NCBI GenBank assembly: GCA_028695965.1
Contig: JAQVHZ010000014.1
Coordinates: forward strand, 1-45,997
Source: Thermoguttaceae bacterium
Lineage (GTDB): Bacteria > Planctomycetota > Planctomycetia > Pirellulales > Thermoguttaceae
DNA: 45,997 nt
Reading direction: 5' to 3'
Shown: positions 1 to 9,142 of the stretch, piece after piece
Numbering within the stretch: position 1 is the first letter of the stretch
Layout: each line of letters starts with the position of its first letter
Notes under the pieces: generated by a model
The model's input: only the letters and a program-made list of their open reading frames with translations
Database searches by the model: none
What the model was told of the DNA's origin: nothing
Program-made: the position numbers and the translations under genes

Positions 1-370
1 TTTTTGAACCTCTGATTGTTGGTAACTTAAATTATTTCAATATGTTATATCATAAAAATGATATTGGTATAGACTTTGGCGACCAATTTTGGGAAAAATG
101 CTGGAAGTTTTGAGAACTTCCCTTAATCTAAAAAAGATAGTGAAGTTAGGCAGAGTCAAAGAAATGGCTTCTTTCAGCTCTAAAAAGTATTGTTAAGTTT
201 TTAGAGTAAAAAAAACTTGACCGGCGCTTCATTTTATGCTTTAATTAGCATGGATTCGTTTTTCTCGCATGGGAGGTTTGAGGAAAACGGAAGGGCGTTT
301 GACGTTGGTCTTTCTCGTTGACGTCCAACAGTGGGGCTTTGATTGCTCATTTGAGGGAGAAGGATTTCCA
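1..370. other. Intergenic region before the HtrA-like gene
   Basis: I see no gene here. The stretch is AT-rich. It holds a weak hairpin (7-bp arms at 103-109 and 115-121) with no U-tract behind it, and a good sigma-70-type promoter at 217-245, listed separately. Bases 269-370 are an in-frame 5' extension of the protease reading frame, but the ATG at 269 has no ribosome binding site. Confidence 0.6.
217..245 (+). promoter_or_regulatory. Sigma-70-type promoter for the HtrA-like gene
   Basis: TTGACC (217-222), a 17-base spacer, then TTTAAT (240-245). Each box matches five of six consensus positions. Transcription would begin near 252. That leaves about 118 bases of leader if translation starts at 371, or about 17 if it starts at 269. 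Confidence 0.55.
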
Positions 371-2314
371 ATGGGGCTTCATAGACTTTTTGCGGTTTCA
401 GAAAAAGCAGCTGAGCCGACAGCCGTTAGTGTTAATGTGTTTGCTGTCATGCTTGGCGCTTTGCTTGTCACTTTAGTTGCATCACAGCTCATCCGCCTGG
501 CGCTTGCACACAGTTCTTATCGAAGGTCATATTGGCGTTGTCGCCCTGGTTATTCTCGTTCGTTTAATAATCAGAAGCGCCGCGCAGCGTATGAACTGAG
601 AGGAACGCTTGTCGTTGCAACAGTAACAATTACTCTGATTTGTCTGCTGAGCGGTGAGTCTACCGAGCAAACCAAGTTGATTTCTAACCTTCAGTTTTCG
701 ATACCAACACTATGGGGGGAAAGTGATTCAACCGACGAATCGGACTCCAATGGCGATTTTCAGGAGAGGATATGTCATGTTAAGTTTCCTCCGGATGGCG
801 CATATGGCGTCGATGACAAAAGTGGAACGTACACTATTGACCGTGAGAAGAGCCCAACGGTTTTAGAAAATGCTTCGAGGGAAACAAGTGAGGATAAGAT
901 TGTTTTTATGCCTTATGTTAATGGTCCAGAAGCAGCAGAAAGTTCTTCAACGTCCAACGATGCTCAGGCAGAAGCCGCGCGTCCTCTCTCCGCCAATACC
1001 TCTCCCGAATCAGCACAGGTTTTCCAATCTGTTCGCCCCGGACAACCGTTGACAAATAAAGCCCAAAATTTAGCAACAAGTTATCCCAATAATAAGCGTA
1101 TATTTGCACCGATGAATGCGCGTGACATAGACGCTGATTTCCTTAATGGACGATCTGTAGATAATGTCTCAGTTTTGCTTGATAAATTCACTTCGAAGAA
1201 GAACGCCGTTGTTCCTGTTTCTGGTGAATTTATGAGCGATAATAATGCAGGGAAAGGCGCGCTGATTGATAATAGTGTTCCAATTGTTTCAAATGAGAGA
1301 AAATCAGAGGACAACCTGATTGTGCAGCTCAATGAGGAGATGCACAAGATCACTGAAACGATTCAAAAAAGCGTCTTGTCCATCGGATCTCCGAAAGCTC
1401 TGGCAAAAGACTCGACCGCAGTGCAAGAAGAAACAGGCAGCGGCTTTCTGTTTGCTTATGACAGCAACGTGTACGCCATGACGAATGAACACGTTATACG
1501 TGGTAGGGGGACTGACGAAGCAATCAATATACATTTGCCAAATAATCAATTGATTCATCCCACGGAAGTATATTGTTCTGTCGAACTCGACGTCGCTGTG
1601 TTAAAACTAAACCCACGAGATTTGCCCAAAGATGGAAGTGTTGTTCCAGTTTCGTTTGAAGACAGCGATATGCTAAGGGTGTCGAACATTGTATTCGCTT
1701 TTGGATCTCCCTTCGGACTTACTCGCACGATGTCTTATGGTCATATAAGCGCGTTAGGACGCTCGATAAGCGACGTGAATGTTTCCAGCGCGAATTCTTC
1801 GAACATTAATGCGCTCTCTGAATATGTTCAGCTGGACGCCTTTATTAATCCGGGTAATTCTGGCGGACCGCTTTTTGACGCGCGAGGGAGGGTCGTTGGT
1901 ATGGTGACGCAAATAGCGACAAAAACCGGGCTGAACGAAGGCGTCGCTTTTGCGATTCCAAGTAATGTGCTTTTGCGCGTGGCAAAATCTTTAATCGACC
2001 ACAAGGGAGATTGGCGTAGGTCGCGCCTTGGCGTCGAACTTACGAGCGCCACTCGCGCCGACTTGGCAGCAACAAATATTAATGAAGTTTGTGGAGCGAA
2101 AATCGTGCGAGTTGTCGCGAATTCCCCTGCTAAGAACGCTGGATTAAGGGCAGGAGACCTTATTCTTACCTATAACGGCGCAACCGTTTTGAACGACGCC
2201 CAGTTGAATCGAATGATTGCGTTGACCGATAGTTCCGAGAAGGCTAGTCTCGGTATTTTGCGCGGTAATCAATTTTTCGAACTTGAATCGTCAGTACTTC
2301 GTTCTCGCCAATGA
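371..2314 (+). CDS. Membrane-anchored HtrA/DegP-like serine protease with PDZ domain
   Basis: Trypsin-like periplasmic protease of the HtrA/Deg family, likely for quality control of envelope proteins. The frame is open from ATG 269, but ATG 371 has AGGA six bases ahead and is preferred, giving 647 residues. Two hydrophobic stretches (about 19-44 and 78-94) suggest it is anchored with the protease domain outside the cytoplasm. A low-complexity Ser/Asn/Asp-rich linker runs to about 310. The catalytic triad is visible: His374 in TNEHVI, Asp407 in ELDVAVLKL and Ser497 in NPGNSGGPLF. One PDZ domain follows (about 550-640), with the motif NAGLRAGDLILTYNG. DegP has two PDZ domains, so this resembles the single-PDZ DegS/HtrA type, but with two N-terminal membrane segments and a long linker. 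It is monocistronic, between its own promoter and a strong terminator. Family call secure; substrate unknown. Confidence 0.92.
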   Translation: MGLHRLFAVSEKAAEPTAVSVNVFAVMLGALLVTLVASQLIRLALAHSSYRRSYWRCRPGYSRSFNNQKRRAAYELRGTLVVATVTITLICLLSGESTEQTKLISNLQFSIPTLWGESDSTDESDSNGDFQERICHVKFPPDGAYGVDDKSGTYTIDREKSPTVLENASRETSEDKIVFMPYVNGPEAAESSSTSNDAQAEAARPLSANTSPESAQVFQSVRPGQPLTNKAQNLATSYPNNKRIFAPMNARDIDADFLNGRSVDNVSVLLDKFTSKKNAVVPVSGEFMSDNNAGKGALIDNSVPIVSNERKSEDNLIVQLNEEMHKITETIQKSVLSIGSPKALAKDSTAVQEETGSGFLFAYDSNVYAMTNEHVIRGRGTDEAINIHLPNNQLIHPTEVYCSVELDVAVLKLNPRDLPKDGSVVPVSFEDSDMLRVSNIVFAFGSPFGLTRTMSYGHISALGRSISDVNVSSANSSNINALSEYVQLDAFINPGNSGGPLFDARGRVVGMVTQIATKTGLNEGVAFAIPSNVLLRVAKSLIDHKGDWRRSRLGVELTSATRADLAATNINEVCGAKIVRVVANSPAKNAGLRAGDLILTYNGATVLNDAQLNRMIALTDSSEKASLGILRGNQFFELESSVLRSRQ

Positions 2315-2367
2315 CTGATTTGTCTTTGAGAACATAATAACGCTGGTCGGTTATATCAATTGAGTCT

Positions 2368-2407
2368 GACACGCTTTTTAAACGCCATTTAAAAAGCGTG
2401 TCTTTTT
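2368..2407 (+). terminator. Rho-independent terminator after the HtrA-like gene
   Basis: Fifteen-base arms beginning GACACGC and ending GCGTGTC pair perfectly around a 5-base loop. TTTTT follows directly at 2403-2407. Confidence 0.9.
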
Positions 2408-2647
2408 GTGTTCTGTCGGCGAAGGGATATTTCTGTCCTATTTAGAGGCAAAGAGAGTAAAATTGAGATTGTTTATAAACTGGGATTTTGCTATTATTGT
2501 TTGGGCGACAAGCTTTTGCTGACCATATTATAACGAACGTTCAGACATACATAGGCCTCCAAGAGACTGACTTTTTGCCGACTAGTTTACGTGCAAATTT
2601 GCAGCTTTAGCGTGAGGAAGGCTAACGCAGGCTTTTTTGAGAATCAA

Positions 2648-3445
2648 ATGGATTTTGGCGTTGAGAACTTTTCATTTGTTACAATACAAATAGGCGCTTT
2701 AGTTTTTGCTCGATCTTTGGGAATGGTTTGTTTTATTCCTGTTTTGAGCGGAGTTGAAGTTTCCAAGTTCACAAGATTTATCTTTGCCCTGCTGCTTACG
2801 TTTCTTGTAACTCCTGGTCTTTTACTTAATGAGGCTTTTTTGACAAACATTGATATTATAAATTCTGGCCTGATAGAATTTATAATCTGCATATTTAAAG
2901 AAATTGTCTGGGGAAGCGTTGTTGGTCTGATGCTTAAGATCTTTTTTGAAGGAGTCTATTTAGCAGGAGAAGCAATTGCTAAAACTGGCGGCGTTTCAGT
3001 TGCAGGTACTTTTGATCCTATGTTAGGAGAGGAAATATCCTCTGTTTCACGTCTGTTGTTTTGGATTGCATTAACTATTTTTATCTCTACAAGAGGCTGC
3101 GAACTTTTTTTAGACGGTTTTTTGAATGTGTTTTTTACAGTTGAGCCGAGCAGTTCGTTAGAGATAGCTAACCTGGCTGAGAACTTAGGCAAAGCGTTGA
3201 CAGCTAGTCTGAATGTTGGATTGAAAATTGCCGCGCCAGTTATACTGTCTACTTTAAGCATATATTTAGCTGTTGGCGTTGCCGGTCGAGTCTTTCCTCA
3301 ATTGAATCTCATGTCAATAGGATTTAGCTGTAATTCATTATTAACGCTCGTTATTTTGTCTCTCTCGATTAGCTGTTGCTGTTTATGTTTCCAGAATGAA
3401 CTGACGACTTTGTTAGAACATTTTTTCATTTTTAATGAACAATAA
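2648..3445 (+). CDS. FliR/SctT-family export apparatus membrane protein
   Basis: Integral membrane protein of the FliR/SctT (YscT/EscT) family, a core part of the export gate of flagellar and type III secretion systems. The frame opens at GTG 2591, but that codon has no ribosome binding site. ATG 2648 (protein beginning MDFGVENF, 265 residues) fits the usual 250-265. Family features seen: an N-terminal hydrophobic segment followed by a P-V-L-S-G-V pattern, about six membrane segments, and the central GEAIAKTGG and DPMLGEEISSVSRLL stretches, corresponding to FliR's conserved loop. No other flagellar or secretion gene lies within this window, which is unusual because fliP-fliQ-fliR-flhB normally cluster. 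The sequence does not separate FliR from SctT. Confidence 0.8.
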   Translation: MDFGVENFSFVTIQIGALVFARSLGMVCFIPVLSGVEVSKFTRFIFALLLTFLVTPGLLLNEAFLTNIDIINSGLIEFIICIFKEIVWGSVVGLMLKIFFEGVYLAGEAIAKTGGVSVAGTFDPMLGEEISSVSRLLFWIALTIFISTRGCELFLDGFLNVFFTVEPSSSLEIANLAENLGKALTASLNVGLKIAAPVILSTLSIYLAVGVAGRVFPQLNLMSIGFSCNSLLTLVILSLSISCCCLCFQNELTTLLEHFFIFNEQ

Positions 3446-3471
3446 TGTAGTAGAAATAAAAGGTTTTTTTG

Positions 3472-3534
3472 CAATGGTTTGAATATGCGGATTTCATTTG
3501 AAAAATTTTTAGTATTTTCCAGATAAAACCATTG
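3472..3534. repeat. Spaced 9-bp inverted repeat ahead of rsmH
   Basis: CAATGGTTT at 3472-3480 and AAACCATTG at 3526-3534 are perfect complements 45 bases apart. They lie between the fliR-like stop and the rsmH promoter. Arms this short and far apart may be chance. Confidence 0.3.
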
Positions 3535-3598
3535 GAAATTGTTTTGATTTTGCGTACTTCATAATACGTGTGGCTCTGTCCATTTTCCCTCTGGGGGT

Positions 3599-3626
3599 TT
3601 GCGAAAACAGAGCATTGACGTATAAT
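3599..3626 (+). promoter_or_regulatory. Promoter for rsmH and the LysM gene
   Basis: TTGCGA (3599-3604), a 16-base spacer, then a perfect TATAAT (3621-3626). It would give a start near 3633, 66 bases ahead of the first rsmH start codon. Confidence 0.5.
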
Positions 3627-3698
3627 GTAAAGGGGGTTTGGGCGTTTGTTCTAGCTTCAAAATGGTCATAAATCCCTAGATAAGGCGTTGGGCCGTCA

Positions 3699-4643
3699 AT
3701 GTTGTTGACTTCATCCATGATGGCAAATGATCATATGACTGACAGTACGTCGAAAACTCAACATATTCCTGTTCTGCTTGAAGAAACGATTGAAGGCTTG
3801 GATTTAGCCCCTGGTAAAGTTGTTGTTGACGGCACCCTAGGTGGAGGCGGACACGCTGTCGCTATCGCCCGTAAAGTGGGGAGTTCAGGGCTTGTAATAG
3901 GAACAGACCGAGATCCGTCGGCGCTTGAGCGGCTGGACAGGAGAATTGCAGAGCTTGGCGAACCCTTAAACCTTAAAACCTATTTTGCTAATTATTGTGA
4001 CTTTGACGACGCTTTAGAAAGAGCGGGCGTTGAAAGAGTTGACGGTTTTTTGTTAGATTTGGGATTATCCAGCGACCAACTCGCTGATCGTTCTCGCGGT
4101 TTTAGTTTTGATTCTGACGGCGAACTAGATTTGCGTTACGATACTACCGAAGGGGAACCCGCTTATAAGTTGTTGAATCGTTGGAAAGAAGAAAAAATTG
4201 CCGACGTCATTTTTAAATATGGTGAAGACAGACTGAGTCGCCGGATTGCACGCGCTGTTGTCGAGCGAAGACGGCAAGAGCCAATTCGTTACGCGCGGGA
4301 GCTTGCTGAGATTTGTCGCCGATGCGATCCTACCCCGCCGTGGAGCAAAAAAAGAATAGATCCCGCAACTCGTACTTTTCAAGCTTTGCGTATTGTGGTG
4401 AACGATGAATTGGGTTCACTTGAGACTTTTTTAAAGAAGTTTACAGAAAGCCTAAAAGTGGGCGGCCGCGTTGCAATCATTAGTTTTCATTCCTTGGAAG
4501 ACAGGATTGTAAAAAATGCTTTCCGAGATTCTGAAGGTTTGAGGATTTTAACAAAAAAGCCTATTGTTGCAACAGACGAGGAAGTGGAAAGGAACCCTCG
4601 TGCCCGCAGTGCGAAACTTAGAATTGCAGAGAGAATAAACTAA
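3699..4643 (+). CDS. rsmH: 16S rRNA (cytosine-1402 N4)-methyltransferase RsmH
   Basis: RsmH (MraW) methylates N4 of C1402 in 16S rRNA, using S-adenosylmethionine. The 314-residue frame has all family landmarks: VVDGTLGGGGHA (about 42-53, SAM motif I), LLDLGLSSDQLADRSRGFSF (118-137), DLRYD, ISFHSLEDRIVKNAF, and the C-terminal NPRARSAKLR. The start is uncertain: ATGs at 3699, 3717, 3720 and 3735 are in frame and none has a strong ribosome binding site. The protein beginning MTDSTSKTQHIPVLL (3735) also fits the family. In most bacteria rsmH sits in the dcw division cluster beside mraZ, ftsL and ftsI. Here none of these is present, and a large LysM protein follows after only 17 bases, implying co-transcription. 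Confidence 0.97.
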   Translation: MLLTSSMMANDHMTDSTSKTQHIPVLLEETIEGLDLAPGKVVVDGTLGGGGHAVAIARKVGSSGLVIGTDRDPSALERLDRRIAELGEPLNLKTYFANYCDFDDALERAGVERVDGFLLDLGLSSDQLADRSRGFSFDSDGELDLRYDTTEGEPAYKLLNRWKEEKIADVIFKYGEDRLSRRIARAVVERRRQEPIRYARELAEICRRCDPTPPWSKKRIDPATRTFQALRIVVNDELGSLETFLKKFTESLKVGGRVAIISFHSLEDRIVKNAFRDSEGLRILTKKPIVATDEEVERNPRARSAKLRIAERIN

Positions 4644-4660
4644 CACGGAGTTAGATCACA

Positions 4661-7600
4661 ATGGGAAAGAAGAATAAACAAAAACTTGATATGGACAGTA
4701 TCGATTTCGAAGAATCTTCTTACTACGATCCCGAAGAGGATTATGATGGTTATTCTCCGAAAAAAAGTAAGAAAGAAAAACGCCGAGATCGTCGTAATAA
4801 TAATGATTATTACGGGAATGATGCGTATGATGATTATGGCTATGGAGGAAGAGAGGGCGCTTTTGAAGACTATTCTGATCAAGACGAGGACTACTACGCC
4901 CTAGACTCTATTGACGATCTCGAGGGAGAGGACGATTATAAATCCCAACCCAAGAAATCTTCAAGTCCTGAATCGTTTCAAACAAATCCAGGCGTTTCTG
5001 GCGTTAGTCGCCTAACTACTTCGACGTCTAATAAACCTGAAGCTTCAAACAGCGGTTTTTCGTCGCATACCTCTGTTTCTTCTGCCGCTTCTAGCGGATC
5101 AGTTGCCGGAAATTCTATGTTTCGAGAGGTTACTCCTCAACCAAAGCCAGTAAGCAATGTTGTTTCAAACAACGTTTCGGGGATGATTCCTCGTGTTGCG
5201 ACTCCTCAGTCGTCTAGCGCTTTAAACGACTCCACAAAGCCTGCCGTTGCCTTGTCTCAAAGCGACAAAGCTCCTCTGCGTCCTACTCCTCAACCAATAG
5301 CGTCTGTCGAAAAGGACGTTAAAGCACAAGAGCCGAAGAGCGTTATTTCTGCTGAAAAATCGAGAGAGCCGCAAGAGAGTGAGTGGAGTGAGATAACAGA
5401 AGGAAAAGCACGTTCCCAAAAGAAAAAACGAGAAAAGAGTCTCGAAGAAAAAGAAAGAGAACATGAAGAGCGGTCCCAACTTGAAGAACAACTTGAAAAG
5501 GTTGAACTGACAATATTGGAGCTTGAAGACTCGAGGGACGATAACGTTGACGAGCGTTCTTTCGTTACTGAAAAAAGAAAGCTTGAAAAAGAAAGACTTT
5601 CTCTCCTAATCAAAAAGACTCAGTGGGAACTTAGCGATTGTATTGACCTACAAGATGAAGAAACAGGGGACGATGATAAAGAGCTGATCAAAGAAGAAAA
5701 TGAGCTTAGGGAGAAACTCAAACAGTATAAGCTTGAACGTAAAAGCTTGTCGAAGGGAGTCTTTTCTCCACTAAGATGGCCGGTCAACTCTTGGAACGCT
5801 TTAACATCTTGTGTACACAGGATGTTAGGATCGTTCAAGAAAATAGCAAAATCTTCTGATGATGAAGGAGATCTTGAGCAGGAATTATATAAAGATGACG
5901 CGGTTCAAGAAAGAATGCATAATCCAGAAGAGATGGAGCGTTCTACCCGAAAGAGCAAAGCTGAACGCCGTAAGAAGAATCGTCTTGAGGAACTGGATGA
6001 GGATTCTGAAGCAAGCGATAGTGAAAGCTACTATCCCTATTCGGATGAAGGACGTAATTGGCACGGCATTTTTAAGCGAACAGCAGTCATCGTCACAGCT
6101 GTCTCATTATTGTTGACTATTGGTTATTCCACAGTACTCATCTACAAAGGACAAAAATCAGAAGAGTCAGGTGAAACTGCAGTCGCTTCCGTGACAGACA
6201 GCAAAACTTCAGACGGCGCCATTTCTGAGCAAAGTAAAGACTCCCTGTGGAGTCGCGTCAAGAATATGGTATCTCGGAAACCGTCCAGCGAGTCCAAGGA
6301 TAAATCTGAGAAATTGCTAAGTAAGCGGACAAACGACGAAGAGAAAGTAATATCCCAGAACGGGAATTCCTCTCAGCAAAACACCGATCCTTCATTGAAA
6401 AGCGACTCCTTAGAGAACGAAACAGGATTAGGCAATTTTTCAGAAAACACCGATAGTCTTCCTGAAAACGCCGTTGATGATCCAGCTAGAGGCGCGGATG
6501 CGAAAGTTGAAGACTTTTCCTCTAGCGTTGCAGGTTTATTGACCGGTGCGAACGACGTAAGCTCTGAGATTGTTCAAGACGCTTCCGAGTCAATTGATGA
6601 CGCTGCGGAAGACGGTGAGGAAATAGCCGCCGCTCAAATGAACGATGTTGACGAGGAACCGTTGGAGGAATTGATAGACGAGGAAGAGTCAGGGCATGGA
6701 ACTGACGACGATTTATATGCAGACGCAGAAGCAGACGCAGTCGTCGAGGGAACAAGCGTTTCTTCGTATCCAACTGCTGCTCCCCAAATTGCTAATCCTG
6801 TTGCCACTTTTGGAGACGCTTCAGCAAGATTCGACGGCGCCGAAGGTCAAGACGAGCCAATCGACTTAAATTATGAGACGTCTTCGCTAAGTTCGAGCAA
6901 TGCTGTTCCAACAGCAATTTCAACGGCCAATTCCTCGATCCCGTCAGGCGCCGAATGGGAGGACGAACCTGCTCCCTACTCTCCGACCGACACAGAGGAA
7001 GACTTGCCAAGTGAAAATACCTTAGCGACTAGCGCTAGCGAGTTGGAAGGAGGAAAAGTGAGTTCTAGCGTTGCCCTTGATGACGACGCTCCTCTGTTTG
7101 GCAGCTTTGAAACGTCGAGTTCAGAGTCGAGCGGGCAATTGGCAAGTCGGTTAGACGCTCCAGAGCCTTTAGATGATCTAGGTATGTCTGGTGATTTAGC
7201 GTCGCCTAGTACAGAACGATTGTCTCTTGCTGAAGCTAGCCCCTTAGAATTGGATGATTCGTTGCCAATTGCTTCTCTATCAAACAATAGTAATTCCTTC
7301 GACGGGGATTCTTTGACATTGGAATCCGTTGACGACTCACTGGCGCCAAGCAACGTTTCGAATATGTCGTCTTTGGACGATGCTTCCATTGTTGGCACAT
7401 ATCCTTCAGGCGATTCGGATTTGAGCAACAACTTGAATTTACTCTCGCCTTTGGCTACTACGGGAACGCCCACGTTGGATAATAGTCTTGCACAAGACGA
7501 TTCTGACCTGAATTTTACTTTACCAGAAGGTCCTCAATTGGCTTCTGCTAGTCTTCTAGATGAAGTAAGTTTAGAATTGGACGATGGATGGAATGCTGTT

Positions 7601-8980
7601 TCGAATGAATCAATTCCCATGTTGGACTCCGATGAAGGAGGTTCTCGCATATCGAGAAACCTCAACACGATGAGCGAGCAGATTTCAGGAGCATTGGACG
7701 ACTTTTCTGCACAGTCTTCTGGTTTTACAGAGCGCCTAAACACGTCAGCACAAGACCTGAGCGCTGCGGTTCAAAGTAGTCTTGATTCAGTGAATCAAAG
7801 GATTTCAGACGGTTTAGGCACGGTTCAAGATTGGTCGCAGCAGGCGTCTAACGAGCTTAGCAGAACGACTACTGGCGTTTCCGAAACCATTGCTAACGTT
7901 GAAAGCGGACTTCGTGGCGCCTATGATAACGTGTCAAATTCGCTTTCGGACGCCTACAATAATACCCTGAATTCTTTGCAAGGCACGCAGGCGTCGTTGC
8001 AGTCAAATTATGAAGAAATTAGAAACACTCTTTCGAACAATCCGTTAGGAAATGCAGCGAACAGCTTTGGAGCGTTGCAAACTTCTTCTGTCCCGTCCGC
8101 TGAGCTATTAGCTTCACCCGATTTCAACAATTTGGAAGGAAGTAATTTGTCAGCTCTTGGCACGACAGGAACGTTAGACTCAAGAAGCGTTGGACTTGTG
8201 GAAACGCCACAGAATTTGAATGTTTCTTCTCCATTGAACGCAACGGGTTCTTTGTCTACAAATGACGGCGTTACGGCAAATGCTGACGCCATAGGAACGG
8301 GAAGAGCGAATGTCGGCAGTTTGGCAAACAACGTTGCTGGCACGACAAGAAATCTTCTTGGGGCAAATAACAACAGCGTTTTAAACAGTAATGCGCCGAC
8401 CCCGCCAGTATACGGGGGCGCTAATTCGAGCGATAAACCTTTTGTTGCCAGCAACGCTGTGAGATTGTCTGTTCCCACCTATGAACCGACAAACAACTAT
8501 TCTTTACAAGGAGGCAATAGTTTCTCCTCAAGCGGTAGCCAATCCTCGCAAGGTTCCGGGTTTTATCAAAACAGCAACGCCCCTGTGTCGAGTAATGCCG
8601 CGGTCAGCTCGACTGGTAATTTTGCAAGTGGAAACAACGCGAACTATACTGCTTCACAAGGCAGTTCTAATGCGGCCGACTATTTGTTTAATAATGATAA
8701 TAGAATGACAGCGTCGAATAGCGCTTACAATTATAATTCATATGAAGTGAATGATTCGAATGCTTTTGGCGCTTCAAACCAGGCAAGTTCAGCTCCAAGA
8801 ACTGCATATCGCGAGTACGTAACCAAAGAAGGAGATAATTTGCTAACTATCGCGGTGAATGAACTTGGCAGCAGCTCGCGTTGGAGCGAAATTAAACGTT
8901 TGAACAATTTACGTTCTGGCGCAACTTACTTTGAAGTTGGTACGGTAATCAAGCTCCCGTTGTCTTCTAATGACGAATAA
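4661..8980 (+). CDS. Giant single-pass membrane protein with C-terminal LysM domain
   Basis: A 1439-residue protein of unknown function that probably binds peptidoglycan. The start is ATG 4661 with GGAG ten bases ahead. In order: an acidic, Tyr/Asp-rich N-terminus; a Ser/Pro-rich part; a charged coiled coil (about 250-365); one membrane segment (about 473-495, TAVIVTAVSLLLTIGYST); a long Ser/Asp/Asn-rich region; an amphipathic helical stretch (about 1003-1130) with regularly spaced hydrophobics, resembling apolipoprotein/ATP-synthase-b-type coils; an Asn/Ser-rich spacer; and a terminal LysM (about 1383-1433) containing VTKEGDNLLTIA and VGTVIKLP. The likely topology is a cytoplasmic coiled coil and an extracytoplasmic LysM end. 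It is co-transcribed with rsmH, in the slot where other bacteria carry ftsL and ftsI, so a role in wall synthesis or division is a reasonable inference but unproven. Confidence 0.85.
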   Translation: MGKKNKQKLDMDSIDFEESSYYDPEEDYDGYSPKKSKKEKRRDRRNNNDYYGNDAYDDYGYGGREGAFEDYSDQDEDYYALDSIDDLEGEDDYKSQPKKSSSPESFQTNPGVSGVSRLTTSTSNKPEASNSGFSSHTSVSSAASSGSVAGNSMFREVTPQPKPVSNVVSNNVSGMIPRVATPQSSSALNDSTKPAVALSQSDKAPLRPTPQPIASVEKDVKAQEPKSVISAEKSREPQESEWSEITEGKARSQKKKREKSLEEKEREHEERSQLEEQLEKVELTILELEDSRDDNVDERSFVTEKRKLEKERLSLLIKKTQWELSDCIDLQDEETGDDDKELIKEENELREKLKQYKLERKSLSKGVFSPLRWPVNSWNALTSCVHRMLGSFKKIAKSSDDEGDLEQELYKDDAVQERMHNPEEMERSTRKSKAERRKKNRLEELDEDSEASDSESYYPYSDEGRNWHGIFKRTAVIVTAVSLLLTIGYSTVLIYKGQKSEESGETAVASVTDSKTSDGAISEQSKDSLWSRVKNMVSRKPSSESKDKSEKLLSKRTNDEEKVISQNGNSSQQNTDPSLKSDSLENETGLGNFSENTDSLPENAVDDPARGADAKVEDFSSSVAGLLTGANDVSSEIVQDASESIDDAAEDGEEIAAAQMNDVDEEPLEELIDEEESGHGTDDDLYADAEADAVVEGTSVSSYPTAAPQIANPVATFGDASARFDGAEGQDEPIDLNYETSSLSSSNAVPTAISTANSSIPSGAEWEDEPAPYSPTDTEEDLPSENTLATSASELEGGKVSSSVALDDDAPLFGSFETSSSESSGQLASRLDAPEPLDDLGMSGDLASPSTERLSLAEASPLELDDSLPIASLSNNSNSFDGDSLTLESVDDSLAPSNVSNMSSLDDASIVGTYPSGDSDLSNNLNLLSPLATTGTPTLDNSLAQDDSDLNFTLPEGPQLASASLLDEVSLELDDGWNAVSNESIPMLDSDEGGSRISRNLNTMSEQISGALDDFSAQSSGFTERLNTSAQDLSAAVQSSLDSVNQRISDGLGTVQDWSQQASNELSRTTTGVSETIANVESGLRGAYDNVSNSLSDAYNNTLNSLQGTQASLQSNYEEIRNTLSNNPLGNAANSFGALQTSSVPSAELLASPDFNNLEGSNLSALGTTGTLDSRSVGLVETPQNLNVSSPLNATGSLSTNDGVTANADAIGTGRANVGSLANNVAGTTRNLLGANNNSVLNSNAPTPPVYGGANSSDKPFVASNAVRLSVPTYEPTNNYSLQGGNSFSSSGSQSSQGSGFYQNSNAPVSSNAAVSSTGNFASGNNANYTASQGSSNAADYLFNNDNRMTASNSAYNYNSYEVNDSNAFGASNQASSAPRTAYREYVTKEGDNLLTIAVNELGSSSRWSEIKRLNNLRSGATYFEVGTVIKLPLSSNDE

Positions 8981-9040
8981 AGAATCTTGTGCCAGGACGT
9001 AGTTAGCGGCGTTTCTTTTTATATCGTCTCTTGATTGCAT

Positions 9041-9081
9041 AACGCGCGTTCACGCTGAGAATGTCGAATGCGCGTTTTTTT
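9041..9081 (+). terminator. Probable terminator after the LysM gene
   Basis: AACGCGC (9041-9047) pairs with GCGCGTT (9070-9076), followed by a T-run to 9081. The loop is large (22 bases) but may be partly paired. It lies about 60 bases past the LysM stop. Confidence 0.6.
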
Positions 9082-9142
9082 ATCAGTTAAATTATATTGT
9101 TTGTGTTAAGCATAGGCTTATAGGTAAGTTTTTGAAAAACAA

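Noticed and set aside
3509-3718. Minus-strand ORF of 69 codons upstream of rsmH, with protein-like composition
   Set aside because: No ribosome binding site. It overlaps both the rsmH promoter and the start of rsmH. The length is within chance.
7400-8478. Several minus-strand ORFs inside the LysM gene
   Set aside because: They lie opposite low-complexity Ser/Asp codons and look like shadows of that composition.
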